Assembly (NCBI GenBank): GCA_003116975.1
Contig: BGKB01000105.1
Location: forward strand, 124,001-188,000
Reading direction: 5' to 3'
Length of the DNA: 64,000 bases
Source: Aurantiochytrium sp. KH105
Taxonomy: Eukaryota; Sar; Bigyra; Thraustochytrida; Thraustochytriidae
Position 1 is the stretch's first letter. The number at the start of each line of letters is the position of its first letter. The notes beneath the pieces are model-generated. The model was not told where the DNA came from. It ran no database searches and saw only the letters and a program-made list of their open reading frames with translations. The position numbers and the translations under genes are program-made. Below, one piece after another: positions 49,205 to 60,228 of this stretch.

Positions 49205-49764
49205 GGGAAACGCGGCTTTGGTTTAGTTTTCTCAAGGCGCTCAGGTCGACAACGTACGGCGGCCCGTGCCGCTGCTCCCGTGTGCCTCTCGTGGTCCTTT
49301 CCAGTCTCTTTTAACTCCTCCTCCTCCTCCTCCTCCTCCTCGCGTGGTCTCTCTCGCGCGCGTGCCCGCGCCAACGCGTGCAAGTTCTCCTTTTCGATTT
49401 TGATTCTTTGCAAGTTTTTTTTTTTTAGCGAGGTGATGGTGGTGTCCAAACCAACTTGAAAAAGCTTTTGTCCGAAAAAGCACTTGTCGAGAAGACGCGG
49501 CTCATCTCACCCATCTAACATATGTTAGTCAGCAGCGGCCCATGACGAGCACCGTCACTGGTAGGCCTATGTCAAGAAATTGTCGAAGCTCCACGGTATT
49601 ACAATTTCCAAAAAAAAAAGCTTTTGAGTGATTTTTTTTTCCAATTATGATGTGGGTGATGGGCGCGTAATGGGCGCACATTGCAGAGGCAAACAGGCAA
49701 GCAGGCAGGCAACCTCTTCATTTTTTGGATGCAGAACAGGATCTTCGCTTCATGCTGGGTGAAA
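49205..49764. other. Intergenic between metacaspase 2 3' end and EF-hand gene
   Basis: Contains a (CTC)n run (49316-49340), a T10 run (49417-49427), TAGGCCTAT at 49562-49570, A/T homopolymers near 49609-49642 and a CAGG run near 49687-49710. No gene supported. Confidence 0.5.
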
Positions 49765-50961
49765 TCAAAAAGGCAAAGAAGGGAGCTTTCCACCACTGCT
49801 TCCACTGCTGCCACCGGCCATACTGGCGGCAAAAGACATGAGATTGCCCAGGCCGCCCGAGTTTTTGTTGCTGCCAGCAAACATGGGCAAGATGTCCTTG
49901 CCAGCGGCCTTTGCCATGTCGGTGTTGGAGGCACCACCCTTCTTCATCTCGTAAATCTTGACGGCAAGGGTAAAGAGCTTCTTGAAGCTGAAGCCCGGGT
50001 TGGCCTCCATCTGCGAAGAGGAGTCGAGGTGCTCGGACGCCTTGATCATGTACGGAAGATCCAGGACGGTGCCCGAGTGGCAGCAATCCATGAGGCAGGA
50101 AAGCGTGATGCCCTCATCGACGGGGAGCACAAGCTCCTTGAAGATAAGATCGTCGCGGATCTGGCCCGTGGATTGAAAGTCAACGGGGACAATGGTCTCG
50201 TCCCGGCCGTCCTTTTCGTCGCCCGAGTCGTCCGCGACGTAGCCACCGTGGCCCGAGTAGTGAAAGAAGAGCGAGTCGCCGGTAGAGTTGCCTTCGGTGA
50301 GCCAATCGAAGCCCTTCATGATGTTGTCGGCAGTGGGATTCTCAGCCTCGCCGTCGTCGAGAAGCACGCGAAATTCCTGGAAGCCCTGCTTTTCAAGGAA
50401 TCGCTTCATGGAGATGACGTCGTTGTGGCAGCCGGCAAGTTCGCCCTTTTGGCCGACGTAGTTGATGCCGACGAGGAGGGCCTTGCGCTTGTTGCCAGAC
50501 GACTCGTCAGGGTTGACGAGGTTGAACTTCTCGGCGGCAACGTCAAGCTTGCGCGAGGCCGAGAGCTGAGGGATCTGCGAGTATCCCTTTTCATCGAGAA
50601 TCTTGCGCATGGCCTCAAGGAGCTCGACCCAGGTCAGATCCTCGCTCCCGTTACGCTCGATGGCAGCGAGGAGCGAGTTGGTCGCAGCGCCACCTGCGCC
50701 GCCGGGGCCGGTCTCGACGGGGAGCTCGAAGGAGGCCGTGTTGGACACATCAGCACTGGTCTGCGTGTCGTGGCATCCGGAGATCATGCGGACGACGGCC
50801 GGGATGGTCTTTTGCACCTTGCCGTCAAAGTCGTCCTCGCTGATCTTCTCGCCGTCGACCTCGACATCTCTCCCCGTGGCTTGTTTGGCCTTGACTTCGA
50901 GTTTCTTCATGCCCTCCTCGACCTCGTCGAACTTGTCGGCGGCCTTGCGCAAAAAGTTCAT
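49765..50961 (-). CDS. Type III metacaspase 2 (p10-like part before p20), single exon
   Basis: 398 residues from ATG 50961 (MNFLRKAADKFDEVEEGMKK). p10-like part first (about 52-140): IPAVVRMISGCHDTQTSADV, WVELLEAMRKILDEKGYSQI, PQLSASRKLDV. p20 part second (158-305): RKALLVGINYVGQKGELAGC HNDV, catalytic His238 in HYSGHGGYVADDSGDEKDGR, catalytic Cys294 in MDCCHSGTVLDLPYMIKASE, both in fully canonical contexts. The C-terminal extension after 320 is Gly/Ser-rich with a helical MEANPGFSFKKLFTLAVKIY stretch. This is the permuted type III layout known from heterokonts, haptophytes and cryptophytes. It is intact and probably the active member; the neighbour at 46110 is similar over its whole length but has introns, which this copy lacks. 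A long + strand frame over it is a shadow. Confidence 0.94.
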   Translation of the reverse strand: MNFLRKAADKFDEVEEGMKKLEVKAKQATGRDVEVDGEKISEDDFDGKVQKTIPAVVRMISGCHDTQTSADVSNTASFELPVETGPGGAGGAATNSLLAAIERNGSEDLTWVELLEAMRKILDEKGYSQIPQLSASRKLDVAAEKFNLVNPDESSGNKRKALLVGINYVGQKGELAGCHNDVISMKRFLEKQGFQEFRVLLDDGEAENPTADNIMKGFDWLTEGNSTGDSLFFHYSGHGGYVADDSGDEKDGRDETIVPVDFQSTGQIRDDLIFKELVLPVDEGITLSCLMDCCHSGTVLDLPYMIKASEHLDSSSQMEANPGFSFKKLFTLAVKIYEMKKGGASNTDMAKAAGKDILPMFAGSNKNSGGLGNLMSFAASMAGGSSGSSGGKLPSLPF

Positions 50962-51519
50962 TGTCCTTGTTTCCTGATGCTTCGCTCCGCTCCGCTTCGC
51001 GCCGCTCCGCCCTGCCCTGCCTTGTCTAGTCTTGCTTCGGGCTTTCCAGGTCTGCACCGCGCGTTCGCCACCTTTCTACAGGATCTGTGATCTGCGGCCC
51101 GTGATGCTCAGCCCTAGTATAAAGGCCTATACTGCCAGCATCCTGGCTCTTCTTTCTTTCAGTGCCTCTGGGGTATAGGGGAAGGGTCTACACGGCCTAT
51201 ACCATTACGACACATGGCATTGGAGGCAAGGAAGGCAAGGCAAGGCAAGGCAAGGCAAGGCAAGGCAAGGCGAACGAGGGCGTCCAAGACATGGCTGGGT
51301 TTTTGTTTACGATTGATTTGTCATTGTGATTCTTCTTCTTCGCAAGTTAGAGAGTTAGATGGTTGGGCGGAATGGGCCACCGCGAAAGATGATGGATCAT
51401 TGACATCATCACATTGATGCCCGGAGAGATGTCTGAGCCTTTCTGCGCACAACGTCGCAAGCATGCTCCGATCGAACTAAACAACAAAGCCGCCCGCTGG
51501 CTGAACTAAATAGGGAACA
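50962..51519. promoter_or_regulatory. Upstream region of metacaspase 2 with two TATAGGCC palindromes and an AAGGC array
   Basis: AGTATA-AAGGCC-TATACT at 51116-51133 and the inverted repeat GGTATAGG ... CCTATACC at 51171-51178 / 51195-51202 lie 155-241 bp upstream of the metacaspase 2 ATG. A (GGCAA)n array follows at 51225-51271. No gene supported. Confidence 0.5.
51225..51271. repeat. (GGCAA)n pentanucleotide array
   Basis: About nine copies of GGCAA in tandem, upstream of metacaspase 2. Confidence 0.95.
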
Positions 51520-51930
51520 TTAAGGAAATGTGTATAGGGGAAAGTGGTTGTGGTTAGAAATCTCGCCCGCGACGAGCTCCCACTCGCCCTCGCACTGGCT
51601 CCGTTGGATGCACTTGTTCGTGTTTACTTTGAGAACACGATCGCCACGGCACATACACTGAATCTCGAAGGCACGCGACAAGCAGCTCGAAGCGTTGATG
51701 GCCAGCTCCTTTTCGACGCTTCGAACACAGACTTCAGGGCAGACCTCGGTTATGTCGGGCTTAAGTCTTCTGTTTGGGCACCTGAATCGATCGAGTTTGC
51801 GCCCCATCGAAGCTACGTCCTCCTCGTCGGCGGCCATGGGCGCCCTAAAGGACGAAGCGAGCGTCGTTTCAAAGCAAGCCGCATAGAGAATGAAGACAAT
51901 GACTGCGAGAAAGCTGCTGCGAAGCGACAT
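51520..51930 (-). CDS. Small secreted eight-cysteine protein, TIL-inhibitor-like
   Basis: 136 residues from ATG 51930. A signal peptide is clear: MSLRSSFLAVIVFILYAACF then ETTLASS, cleavage likely near residue 25. The mature part has eight cysteines in FRCPNRR, TEVCPEVCVRS, ASSCLSRA, IQCMCRGDRVL, NKCIQRSQCEG. The closing C-x-C-x-G-x(n)-CI-x(3)-C pattern resembles the end of trypsin-inhibitor-like (TIL) domains, which usually have ten cysteines; two are missing here. One NAS glycosylation sequon (ELAINASS) is present. Inference: secreted disulfide-rich protein, perhaps a protease inhibitor. It sits directly upstream of metacaspase 2 on the same strand. The frame is open upstream to 52380, but those residues are repeat-derived. 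Confidence 0.65.
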   Translation of the reverse strand: MSLRSSFLAVIVFILYAACFETTLASSFRAPMAADEEDVASMGRKLDRFRCPNRRLKPDITEVCPEVCVRSVEKELAINASSCLSRAFEIQCMCRGDRVLKVNTNKCIQRSQCEGEWELVAGEISNHNHFPLYTFP

Positions 51931-52988
51931 GCTTGTTGCTTCAACTGTTTTGCTCTGTGAAGAGCGCGTCTCGTTCGCAACTGACCAAAGTGTCGAGCGG
52001 TCAAGCAAGATTCGCAGAATCGTGCCTCGTCTCGCAGTTTTCGATATGCAGAAAGGAACTCCTTGTTTGCTCGCTTGTGTGCTTGCTTGCTTGCTTGCTT
52101 GCTCGATTGGGGGACGGTCGCGCAAGCGTCCGCGCCGCCCAAAAAGCAACAGATCCGTTTCGATGTTGCTTACTAACAAACTACTAGGGCTATACCTTGG
52201 AACACCTTGCTTACGACCTGCGATGAAATCTGGTTGTTCTATGGAAGTGCATACACAGCTAGACAGACAGACAGGCAGACAGACAGACAGACACAGCGGC
52301 GACCTTGCCGCGCCGAGCCTGCTCTCGAGACACTTCGACCAATGCGTCAGCCAGGCGCTCGCCGGAGCACCTCCGCGCAAGACAAACCTTTTTTTCCCCC
52401 TTTTCTTTCTTTACTCGCACACGCACGCACGCAGTCAGTCCACATAGGTATGTATACGCCAAAAACATGTGAATTCGGTGACGAAGAATCTCGATTTTGC
52501 GCGAGGGCTAGTAGCAGATCGATCTCCAAGCCAAGGCGACCCCGATGGCCGCAGCCGCCACTGCGCCGGAGCGCATTCGCCGTCAGCATCGTTTGGGCTT
52601 GCCGAGCTCTTCGTACACTATACAGAACAAGGCCATTGTTTTTTTTTGGGGGGGGGGTAGGATGAGTATTTTGTGGGAAAGAAATCTTAATGCCAGACAG
52701 GCCTGTGCGACGCAAAAGTCCCTCGAAGGTGCAGACTACCCCCTTCGCGACGAAGCTTCGATCGGCGCCCTTTCAAGCAAGGGAGAGAGAGAGGATCGAT
52801 CCTCGAGCAACGTCGCGGCAGATCACCAGCGAGCGCGTTAGCGACGAGGAGCGCGCGAGGAGAAGCGCAGCGGCAGGAGGAGGCGAGAGGAGAGGGCGCG
52901 GGCGAGCGGCGTGCGTGTCCGCAGCCAGCTGCACAAAGACCGCACTGCGTTGCGCGAAGGGAGCGAGTCGGCCGAGCGAAAGGCAACG
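51931..52988. other. Divergent region TIL-like gene / proteasome beta5
   Basis: Contains a GCTT run (52080-52102), CTACTAGGGCTATACC (52181-52196), a (CAGA)n run (52260-52294), T/G homopolymers near 52639-52658, and a GC-rich PSMB5 leader. A few short open frames exist but none is supportable. Confidence 0.5.
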
Positions 52989-53843
52989 ATGGACCTCTTG
53001 CAGGCGCCCCCTCGCGGGCTTTTCCGCGAGTCGCACGGCGCGAGCGCGACGCGCGTGGACATGGCGAGCGCCGCGGGAATGGGCCATGACCAGATGAAGT
53101 TTGAGCTTCCCGGCGTGCAGCATCCGGCAGAGTTCGTGTCGCAGAACTTTAGTCCCGGCACCTACGAAGACAACGGCAAGCGGCTCAAGTTTTCCAAGGG
53201 TACAACCACGCTCGCGTTCATCTTCAAGGGCGGTGTGATCGTCTCGGTGGACTCGCGTGCCTCGCAGGGGTCCTACATCGGCTCGCAAACTGTCAAGAAG
53301 GTCATTGAGATCAACCCGTATCTCTTGGGTACCATGGCCGGTGGTGCTGCAGACTGTTTGTTTTGGGAGCGCAACCTCGGCATGCAGTGCCGCATGTTTG
53401 AGCTGCGCAACAAGGAGCGTATTTCCGTTGCGGCGGCCTCGAAGCTTTTGGCCAACACCATGAACTACTACAAGGGCATGGGTCTGTCCATGGGTACGAT
53501 GATTACCGGCTGGGACAAGCGTGGACCCCAGCTCTTTTACGTCGACAACGATGGCACGCGGCTCAAGGCTGATGGCGACAAGCCCTTCTTTTGCGTCGGT
53601 TCTGGTGGCACTTACGCCTACGGTGTGCTCGACTCTTCGTACTCTTTTGACCTTTCGGATGAGGAGGCTATCGAACTCGGCAAGCGCGCCATCTACCACG
53701 CCACGTACCGCGATGCTTACTCTGGTGGTGTCAACAACGTTTACTTGGTCAAGGAGACCGGCTGGACCCACGTCTTTTCAGGTGACACCTACCACCATCA
53801 CGACAAGTACTCTGCGGAGCGCGAGGCTGCCGCCAACCCATAA
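52989..53843 (+). CDS. PSMB5: 20S proteasome subunit beta5 (chymotrypsin-like)
   Basis: 284 residues from ATG 52989. A 71-residue propeptide ends KFSKG and is cleaved before Thr72 to expose the catalytic threonine (mature [20 protein letters not shown]). In mature numbering Thr1, Asp17 and Lys33 are all present, and Ala20 and Met45 are the S1-pocket residues that mark the beta5 type. The rest follows the beta5 pattern: [60 protein letters not shown] and [20 protein letters not shown]. This subunit provides chymotrypsin-like cleavage in the 20S core, in cytosol and nucleus. The 332-codon frame on the other strand is a shadow. Confidence 0.97.
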   Translation: MDLLQAPPRGLFRESHGASATRVDMASAAGMGHDQMKFELPGVQHPAEFVSQNFSPGTYEDNGKRLKFSKGTTTLAFIFKGGVIVSVDSRASQGSYIGSQTVKKVIEINPYLLGTMAGGAADCLFWERNLGMQCRMFELRNKERISVAAASKLLANTMNYYKGMGLSMGTMITGWDKRGPQLFYVDNDGTRLKADGDKPFFCVGSGGTYAYGVLDSSYSFDLSDEEAIELGKRAIYHATYRDAYSGGVNNVYLVKETGWTHVFSGDTYHHHDKYSAEREAAANP

Positions 53844-54260
53844 ACTTTACATTGTACCGTGCCCTAAGCCTTTTTCTTTTCTGCATGCATTTTCTTGGAC
53901 GCGTGTCGGCTCAGACGGATTATCTTGTTGGTTTTCTTCCCTTCCTTTCCCCGGAGCCCTATTTATCGTAAAGATTTGTCATGTGTGAAACGGACGGACG
54001 CACATATAGCAAGCGCGTGCGACCGTCACGGTGCCGCTTATCTTCTTTTATTTCGCGTTATGACCTACGACACGTCAAAGCTGGCGTGCTTGTACAACGT
54101 GCTTGGACGACTTTGGCCTCGCACCCACTGTTGTCATCACCCTGAACCCCCGAGGTCTGTCTAGCCGACACGAGGACCCCGGGATGCTCACGGCACTTAC
54201 CGCCGCGCTAAAGGCCTTCCTTCGCCTTCGCCTGCGCCTGCGCAAACCCGTCAGACACGC

Positions 54261-54295
54261 GAGAATGGAACTGCGAATGGAATGGAATGGAATGG
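54261..54295. repeat. (AATGG)n pentanucleotide array
   Basis: Short tandem GGAAT/AATGG units. Confidence 0.85.
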
Positions 54296-54518
54296 GTTGA
54301 ATTGATGCCACTTGCAAATGAATCGTTCCACGCAGACGTCCCGCCTCCAGGGCCGCGGGGAAAGCGACAGAGGAGGGCTTGGCGGCGGCGCGGCGGCCGC
54401 CCGCGGCGCCGTCGTCTCCCGCGCAGCGGCCAGGGAGCTCGGGGCGCGCCTCAGGTCAACTAGTTGCCTGACCTCATCCATCTTGGCTGCTTCGCGCTGT
54501 CGTAGCTTCTTGCACATT

Positions 54519-54567
54519 CAATCATCGATCAATCAATCAATCAATCAAATCAATCAATCGATCGATC
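54519..54567. repeat. (AATC)n tetranucleotide array
   Basis: AATC units interrupted by GATC, ending in GATCGATC. Confidence 0.85.
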
Positions 54568-55437
54568 CCCGCCCGCCGCGGCGCCGCCCCGTGCGCAGCA
54601 GGGCGCCGCGCCCGCCGCCGCCGGTCCCCTCCGCTGCCTCGCCCAGGGCCGAGGCGGGGCTCACCTCCCTGCGTGTCTCCGTTCCTCTCTTCCCTTCTCC
54701 CTCCCTCCCTCCCTCCCTCCCGCCCGCCCGCCCGCGCGCCAGGACGGCCCGGGGAGCAGACTGCCTGGAAAGGACCCGGCCGCCGCGCGCCTAGGACCGG
54801 CCTAGAGGCCCCTAGGCCGGCGGCGGCTCCGTGCGCCCCTCGCGGGCGGCGGAGACACGCGCGAACAGACTTGGCTGCGAAGAGTCCCGCCGCGCCGCAT
54901 GTGGGAGCCGCGGCGTGGCCGTGTGGCATTCTAGACCCGGACCCCGGAACATGTAAATGGTTAATGCACAAGTGGGAGCCGCGGTCTGGTGCGGGAAGCG
55001 CGCGTCGGGCACGCCGCGGCGACGGTAGTTTTTTAGCAGTTTGTCTTGTGTAATTTTTTTGGCCGCTGGTCGCTCTCCCTTCTCGGTGGAGAAAGAGAGA
55101 GAGAGAGAGTAAGAAGAAAAGAAAGAATGGGGCTTGCTTGACGGTCGAGGAAAAAAGCAGACTTGCAACCTGGGGCGGGCGGGACGAGGAGACGACGTCG
55201 CGAGGCGGCGCGCCGTCCTTGGCCGCGGCGCACCTCGCTGCAGAAAACGAGGAGGCCTCGAGCGAGTGCATTGTGCTCGACCTCTGCTTGCAACGACTTT
55301 TGGGGGACGGGAGGGTCAACGAAAGAGATTCGTTCATTGTGTTGACCTGTCCGAGCGTACGCAGAGAACTTGAGTGTTGAGCGCGCTTGCTTGCGAGCCC
55401 ACTCGCGTGCGCACCATTTACGCTACCTCGGACTATA

Positions 55438-57604
55438 ATGAGAATCAGACAAAATGCAAACATGGCGGGTCAGAAGAGCGCTAAGACGAGCTCGAGCTTT
55501 AACGCAGACTCGAATACAAATTCGAATGCGAACGAGCACTCGAACTCTAGCGCGGGCTCACGGCTACGGGATCTTGCGCATATCGCGTCGCAAAATCAAC
55601 AACACGCACTGATCTCTCAAGTGTAGGTTCATTTGCACAAACGTTGCAAATCTATTTTTAAAAAGTCGACACCTGGCGTGTCGTGACGCGAAATTATCCT
55701 CACTAACGTGCGCGGCTTTCTTTTTTTCTTTTTCTTTTTTCCCGTCAATCGATAATTACAGGCTTGCAAATGCCGGCATACAGCCTGGATCAGCTTTGAG
55801 TCAAAACGACGGGAACCGTGATTCCCAGCAGAGCAGCATGCCGGACATGAGTGCATTTGGAGTATCGAGCAGTGGCGTTAATATACAGCACCTCACTTCG
55901 ACGCTTCTGAAAGGCATGCCATCGTCTGTGGCGCAGCAATGTATCAACGCTATTCTCCAGCACGGAGTAAATTCACCGCAAACAGCTCTCGCCATGCAGC
56001 AATCTGCCAGCGCATCGCAGATGCAGCAAAATATTCAATTCAACCACCAAGAAAGTCAACAAAATAAGCATTCGCAGAATTTGCAAATGCAGCAACACTT
56101 CCAGCAACCGTATCAAGTATTCCAGCATCAGCACGCACAGAATCATGGTGCGCCGAGCTTTTCCGTCTCTGCCGCGCAAACCGTGATGCCAGCGTTTGCA
56201 GCGCAGAGCGTTGGTTCTGAGGCGGCACGTGTGTCGTCGAGCAACAGTACCAGCCCCCGGATGTCAAAAGGCTTAGCATCTACCGGGCGCAAAATGCGCG
56301 CAGGTGTTCCGCAGAGCGACTTCCGAGGCGTCAGCTGGGATCGAAGCGTGAACACCTGGCGCTGCAAGGTAAACTCCGTCCACGTGGGGTACTTTGACAG
56401 CGAAGTCGAGGCCGCTCGAGCATACGATGAGGCGACGCTGTCGCTCCATAAACCGGGCTGCGGCATGCAGCTTCGGCTCAACTTTCCGTTCAGTGACTAC
56501 AAGGACAAACCCCCCGGGTCCATCAAGTACGAAACAAAGCGAGACGGTCGCGCAAGGGGTTCTTCGAAATATAGAGGAGTTTTGTGGGACAAGGCGAGCA
56601 AGTCATGGCGCGCAAAAATTAAGCATCAAGGCCACACAAAGTACCTTGGTCTCTACCAAGACGAGGCTGCCGCAGGGCGTGCCTACGACACGGCCGCGCT
56701 CGAGCTTCGTGGTACAGCTGCAAAGCTCAACTTTCCAGATGAGCACGCGATTGACACGGCAGCAACGCCTGAGAAAGCAAATGTTGTTGCTCCTGCTAAA
56801 GGCCGACCTCCGTCGATGAGTGTGCCTGAGGACGCCCCCAACACGCTCGGCAAGCGCTCCCCTCGTGTCGATCTCGAAGGCGTCGCAGCAAAGTACGCCC
56901 GCGTCATGGAGCGTCACGCAAGTCGACGCGAGTCGTACCAGCAAGTCTGTCAAAAATTACAGTTTTTCGACCAACGCGTTGCTGGTGCGGCCGCTTCGGA
57001 TGATGCGAAGCAGACGTTGTCTTCGTCGCTTAACGAACCTGGACCGCCGGCTGCTGCTATGCCGGGGACAGAAGACGAAGGGCTCCTGAATGCCGACGTC
57101 CTTAAGCTCCTTATCGTCAATGCCGTGCAGGTAAAAAATTCAAAGCAGACGGCCAAACCAGAATCTCGGACCGCCAAAAAAAACGTAGGTCGAGCGGAGA
57201 GAAGGCGTGGTCGAGCTAGAAACAAAAGTAGAAAGGGCAAAGCGAGCGGCAACAACGAGGGATCCTGCGACAACGAGGCCGTCGCTGACGACGACGACGA
57301 TGACGAAGACGAAGACGAAGATGCGGATGGTAGTGACAGCAGCTACAAAGTTGATGACGATGACGTCGAGGAGGAGGAAGACGAAGAAGAAGAAGGCAAT
57401 GGCAAGAATGATGGTAAAGAAAAAAGAAAAAAAGGTAAGACGGCGCGAAGCAGCAGCAAGGAGAAAGTCCAACTCGACCTGGGCGCTTTTCTTGAAGACA
57501 TTCAAGTCAAGGTAGAGGAAGAAGTGCGAGCTTTTCTCGAGAAGAACAAAATCGCATTTCGGGAGAAGAAGAAGTCGACGCGTCGGGCCGGCAAACAGCT
57601 TTGA
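55438..57604 (+). CDS. Tandem AP2-domain protein with acidic and basic C-terminal tail, 2 exons
   Basis: Exons 55438-55622 and 55762-57604 (donor GTAGGT, acceptor TTACAG), 675 residues; a start at the second in-frame ATG (55462, better context) would drop eight residues. The N-terminal 240 residues are Gln/Ser/Asn-rich and low complexity. Two AP2/ERF-type DNA-binding modules follow at about 240-305 and 325-385: SDFRGVSWDRSVNTWRCKVN, then AARAYDEATLSLH; and SKYRGVLWDKASKSWRAKIK, then AGRAYDTAALELRGTAAKLN F. Both keep the YRG-type start, WRxKI strand and AAxAYD helix. The C-terminus is Lys/Arg-rich, then Asp/Glu-rich, then a helix ending in a basic stretch. Two AP2 domains in tandem recall plant AP2 and the apicomplexan and stramenopile AP2 proteins; a nuclear regulator is likely, target unknown. 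Confidence 0.88.
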
Positions 57605-57850
57605 AACAATACATTCATGAAAGATTTTCCCCATGTTGTTTTTTTGTTTTTCTCTGTCATCATCGACTGTCTTTTCCACTTGTGATGTATCATCAAAGTC
57701 TGCGCAATGCACAGCTTGCTTGACCAGAGCAAAAAAGAGAGAGAGAGCAAACGAAGAGCGAAAAATAGATGAGTGTGAAGAAGGTACAGACAAGATTTTG
57801 AAGAGGCTCTCGTGTGCCGACTTGGCAAAGACCGAGAGTAGCGTGAGAGC
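57605..57850. other. Convergent spacer AP2 gene / KRR1
   Basis: Short 3' sequence, no gene. Confidence 0.4.
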
Positions 57851-58993
<1,143 letters not shown>

Positions 58994-60201
58994 TCAACCG
59001 CGTGCGTCCGAGGTCGCGCTTGGCGAAGTGTCAGCAGGCCCAGCGAGTATGAATTCTCGCGCTCTTCTACGGCTCGTGCTCGCGTCGCAAAGGCGCCCGC
59101 GATCTACGCGCGAGCCAAGGGGAGCGAGAAAGTTTGTCTGGTGGTCTGCCCGCCTCGCCGCCGACCACTCGCTCCAGTCACACCGAGGTTGCGCAACCCT
59201 TTTTGCCACAACGCTTTTTCACTTTCTGCCAAGGCTTTTTTATTTATTTTTTCAATTTTTCCAGAAAAACGAAGACTTGGCGCCGCTGGCAGAGAGGACA
59301 CTGGCCATGGTGGCTGACGTTTTGAGGGGAAGAGTCTGGCTGCGCGAACGATGACACCTTCTTACTAGCTGTAAAAAAATTCCTTGACAATCTTTCGTAG
59401 AATTGTATCGGGCAAGCATCATCAATGCTTGATCCCTCCCCCCCCCCCCCCCCCATATTAGCGCTCTCGCTTGCCATGGTTGTCCTTGGCCGGTATACTG
59501 GCTGACTGATATCAAAGTCAGTCTCGTTCGAATGGCTTGAAGAGCTTCGATTGTTCTCTCTCTCCGATTGCCCTACTTTAGCCGGATCACCGACTGACTC
59601 TCTTGAGGGCCAAAAACCACGCAGACGGATGTAGTAGGCTGGTTCTGCATCCTTCGCGAAACTTCGCAGGCAGATCAAACCTCAACAATTGGAAAGGACA
59701 GCGTTGAGCTCTTGGCGGATTCATCTCTTTGGGCTTCCTTCCTGTATGTAATCTCTGCCGCAGTTCGCTTCGGCGACTAGGCCGCACGAAGTGCTAATGT
59801 TCCACTATTTCTGAGTGTTCGCGGCCTCGCATGACGCAGCGTCCTCCGCCTATGCGGCCCAAATCTTTTCTGGATGCAGAAATCAAATCCGTTTCTCGTC
59901 AATGAGCTCGAGAACATTGTAGGATAAATGTCTGTTTCTCATGCACTTTGAAGATGGGTCTGATATGTGCTGCCTTCCGCAGGGCGTCGAGGCCACGCTG
60001 TTGTCTGGGCTTTCATTGCCTTGATCTAGGCCTAGCCTTCAAGTTCGGCCCTCTCTGCACATTTCTTTGCTGTCCGCAGCTGGTTGCAAGCTGCTAGCTG
60101 CAAGCTGGCTGGCTGGTTCGCTGGCTGGTGGACTGGCTGGCATGCTGGCTGGCCGACGTCGTCCCCCAAATCTTTCCAAGTTTATCTAGTATTAGGCCAA
60201 G

Positions 60202-60228
60202 GCAGACAGACAGACAGACAGACAGACA
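60202..60228. repeat. (CAGA)n tetranucleotide array
   Basis: Six CAGA units; the same unit recurs at 52260-52294. Confidence 0.9.

Larger units (their letters stand above)
53844..55437. other. Intergenic between PSMB5 and AP2 gene
   Basis: 1.6 kb without supportable gene. Repeats: (AATGG)n at 54261-54295, (AATC)n at 54519-54567, (CCCT)n then (CCCG)n at 54699-54734, and clustered CCTAGG/GGCCTAG sites at 54790-54820. GC-rich middle, open in several frames by composition. Confidence 0.5.

Noticed and set aside
49681-51090. 469-codon + strand frame opposite metacaspase 2
   Set aside because: Shadow of codon usage in metacaspase 2; sequence is LV/EG-rich without domain signals.
52773-53771. 332-codon minus-strand frame opposite proteasome beta5
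   Set aside because: Mirror frame of a certain gene; no domain.
59244-59678. Minus-strand frame of 144 codons over a C17 homopolymer
   Set aside because: Poly-Gly from the homopolymer, no domain, overlaps KRR1 upstream region; a degenerate mobile-element remnant was considered but no motif could be named.
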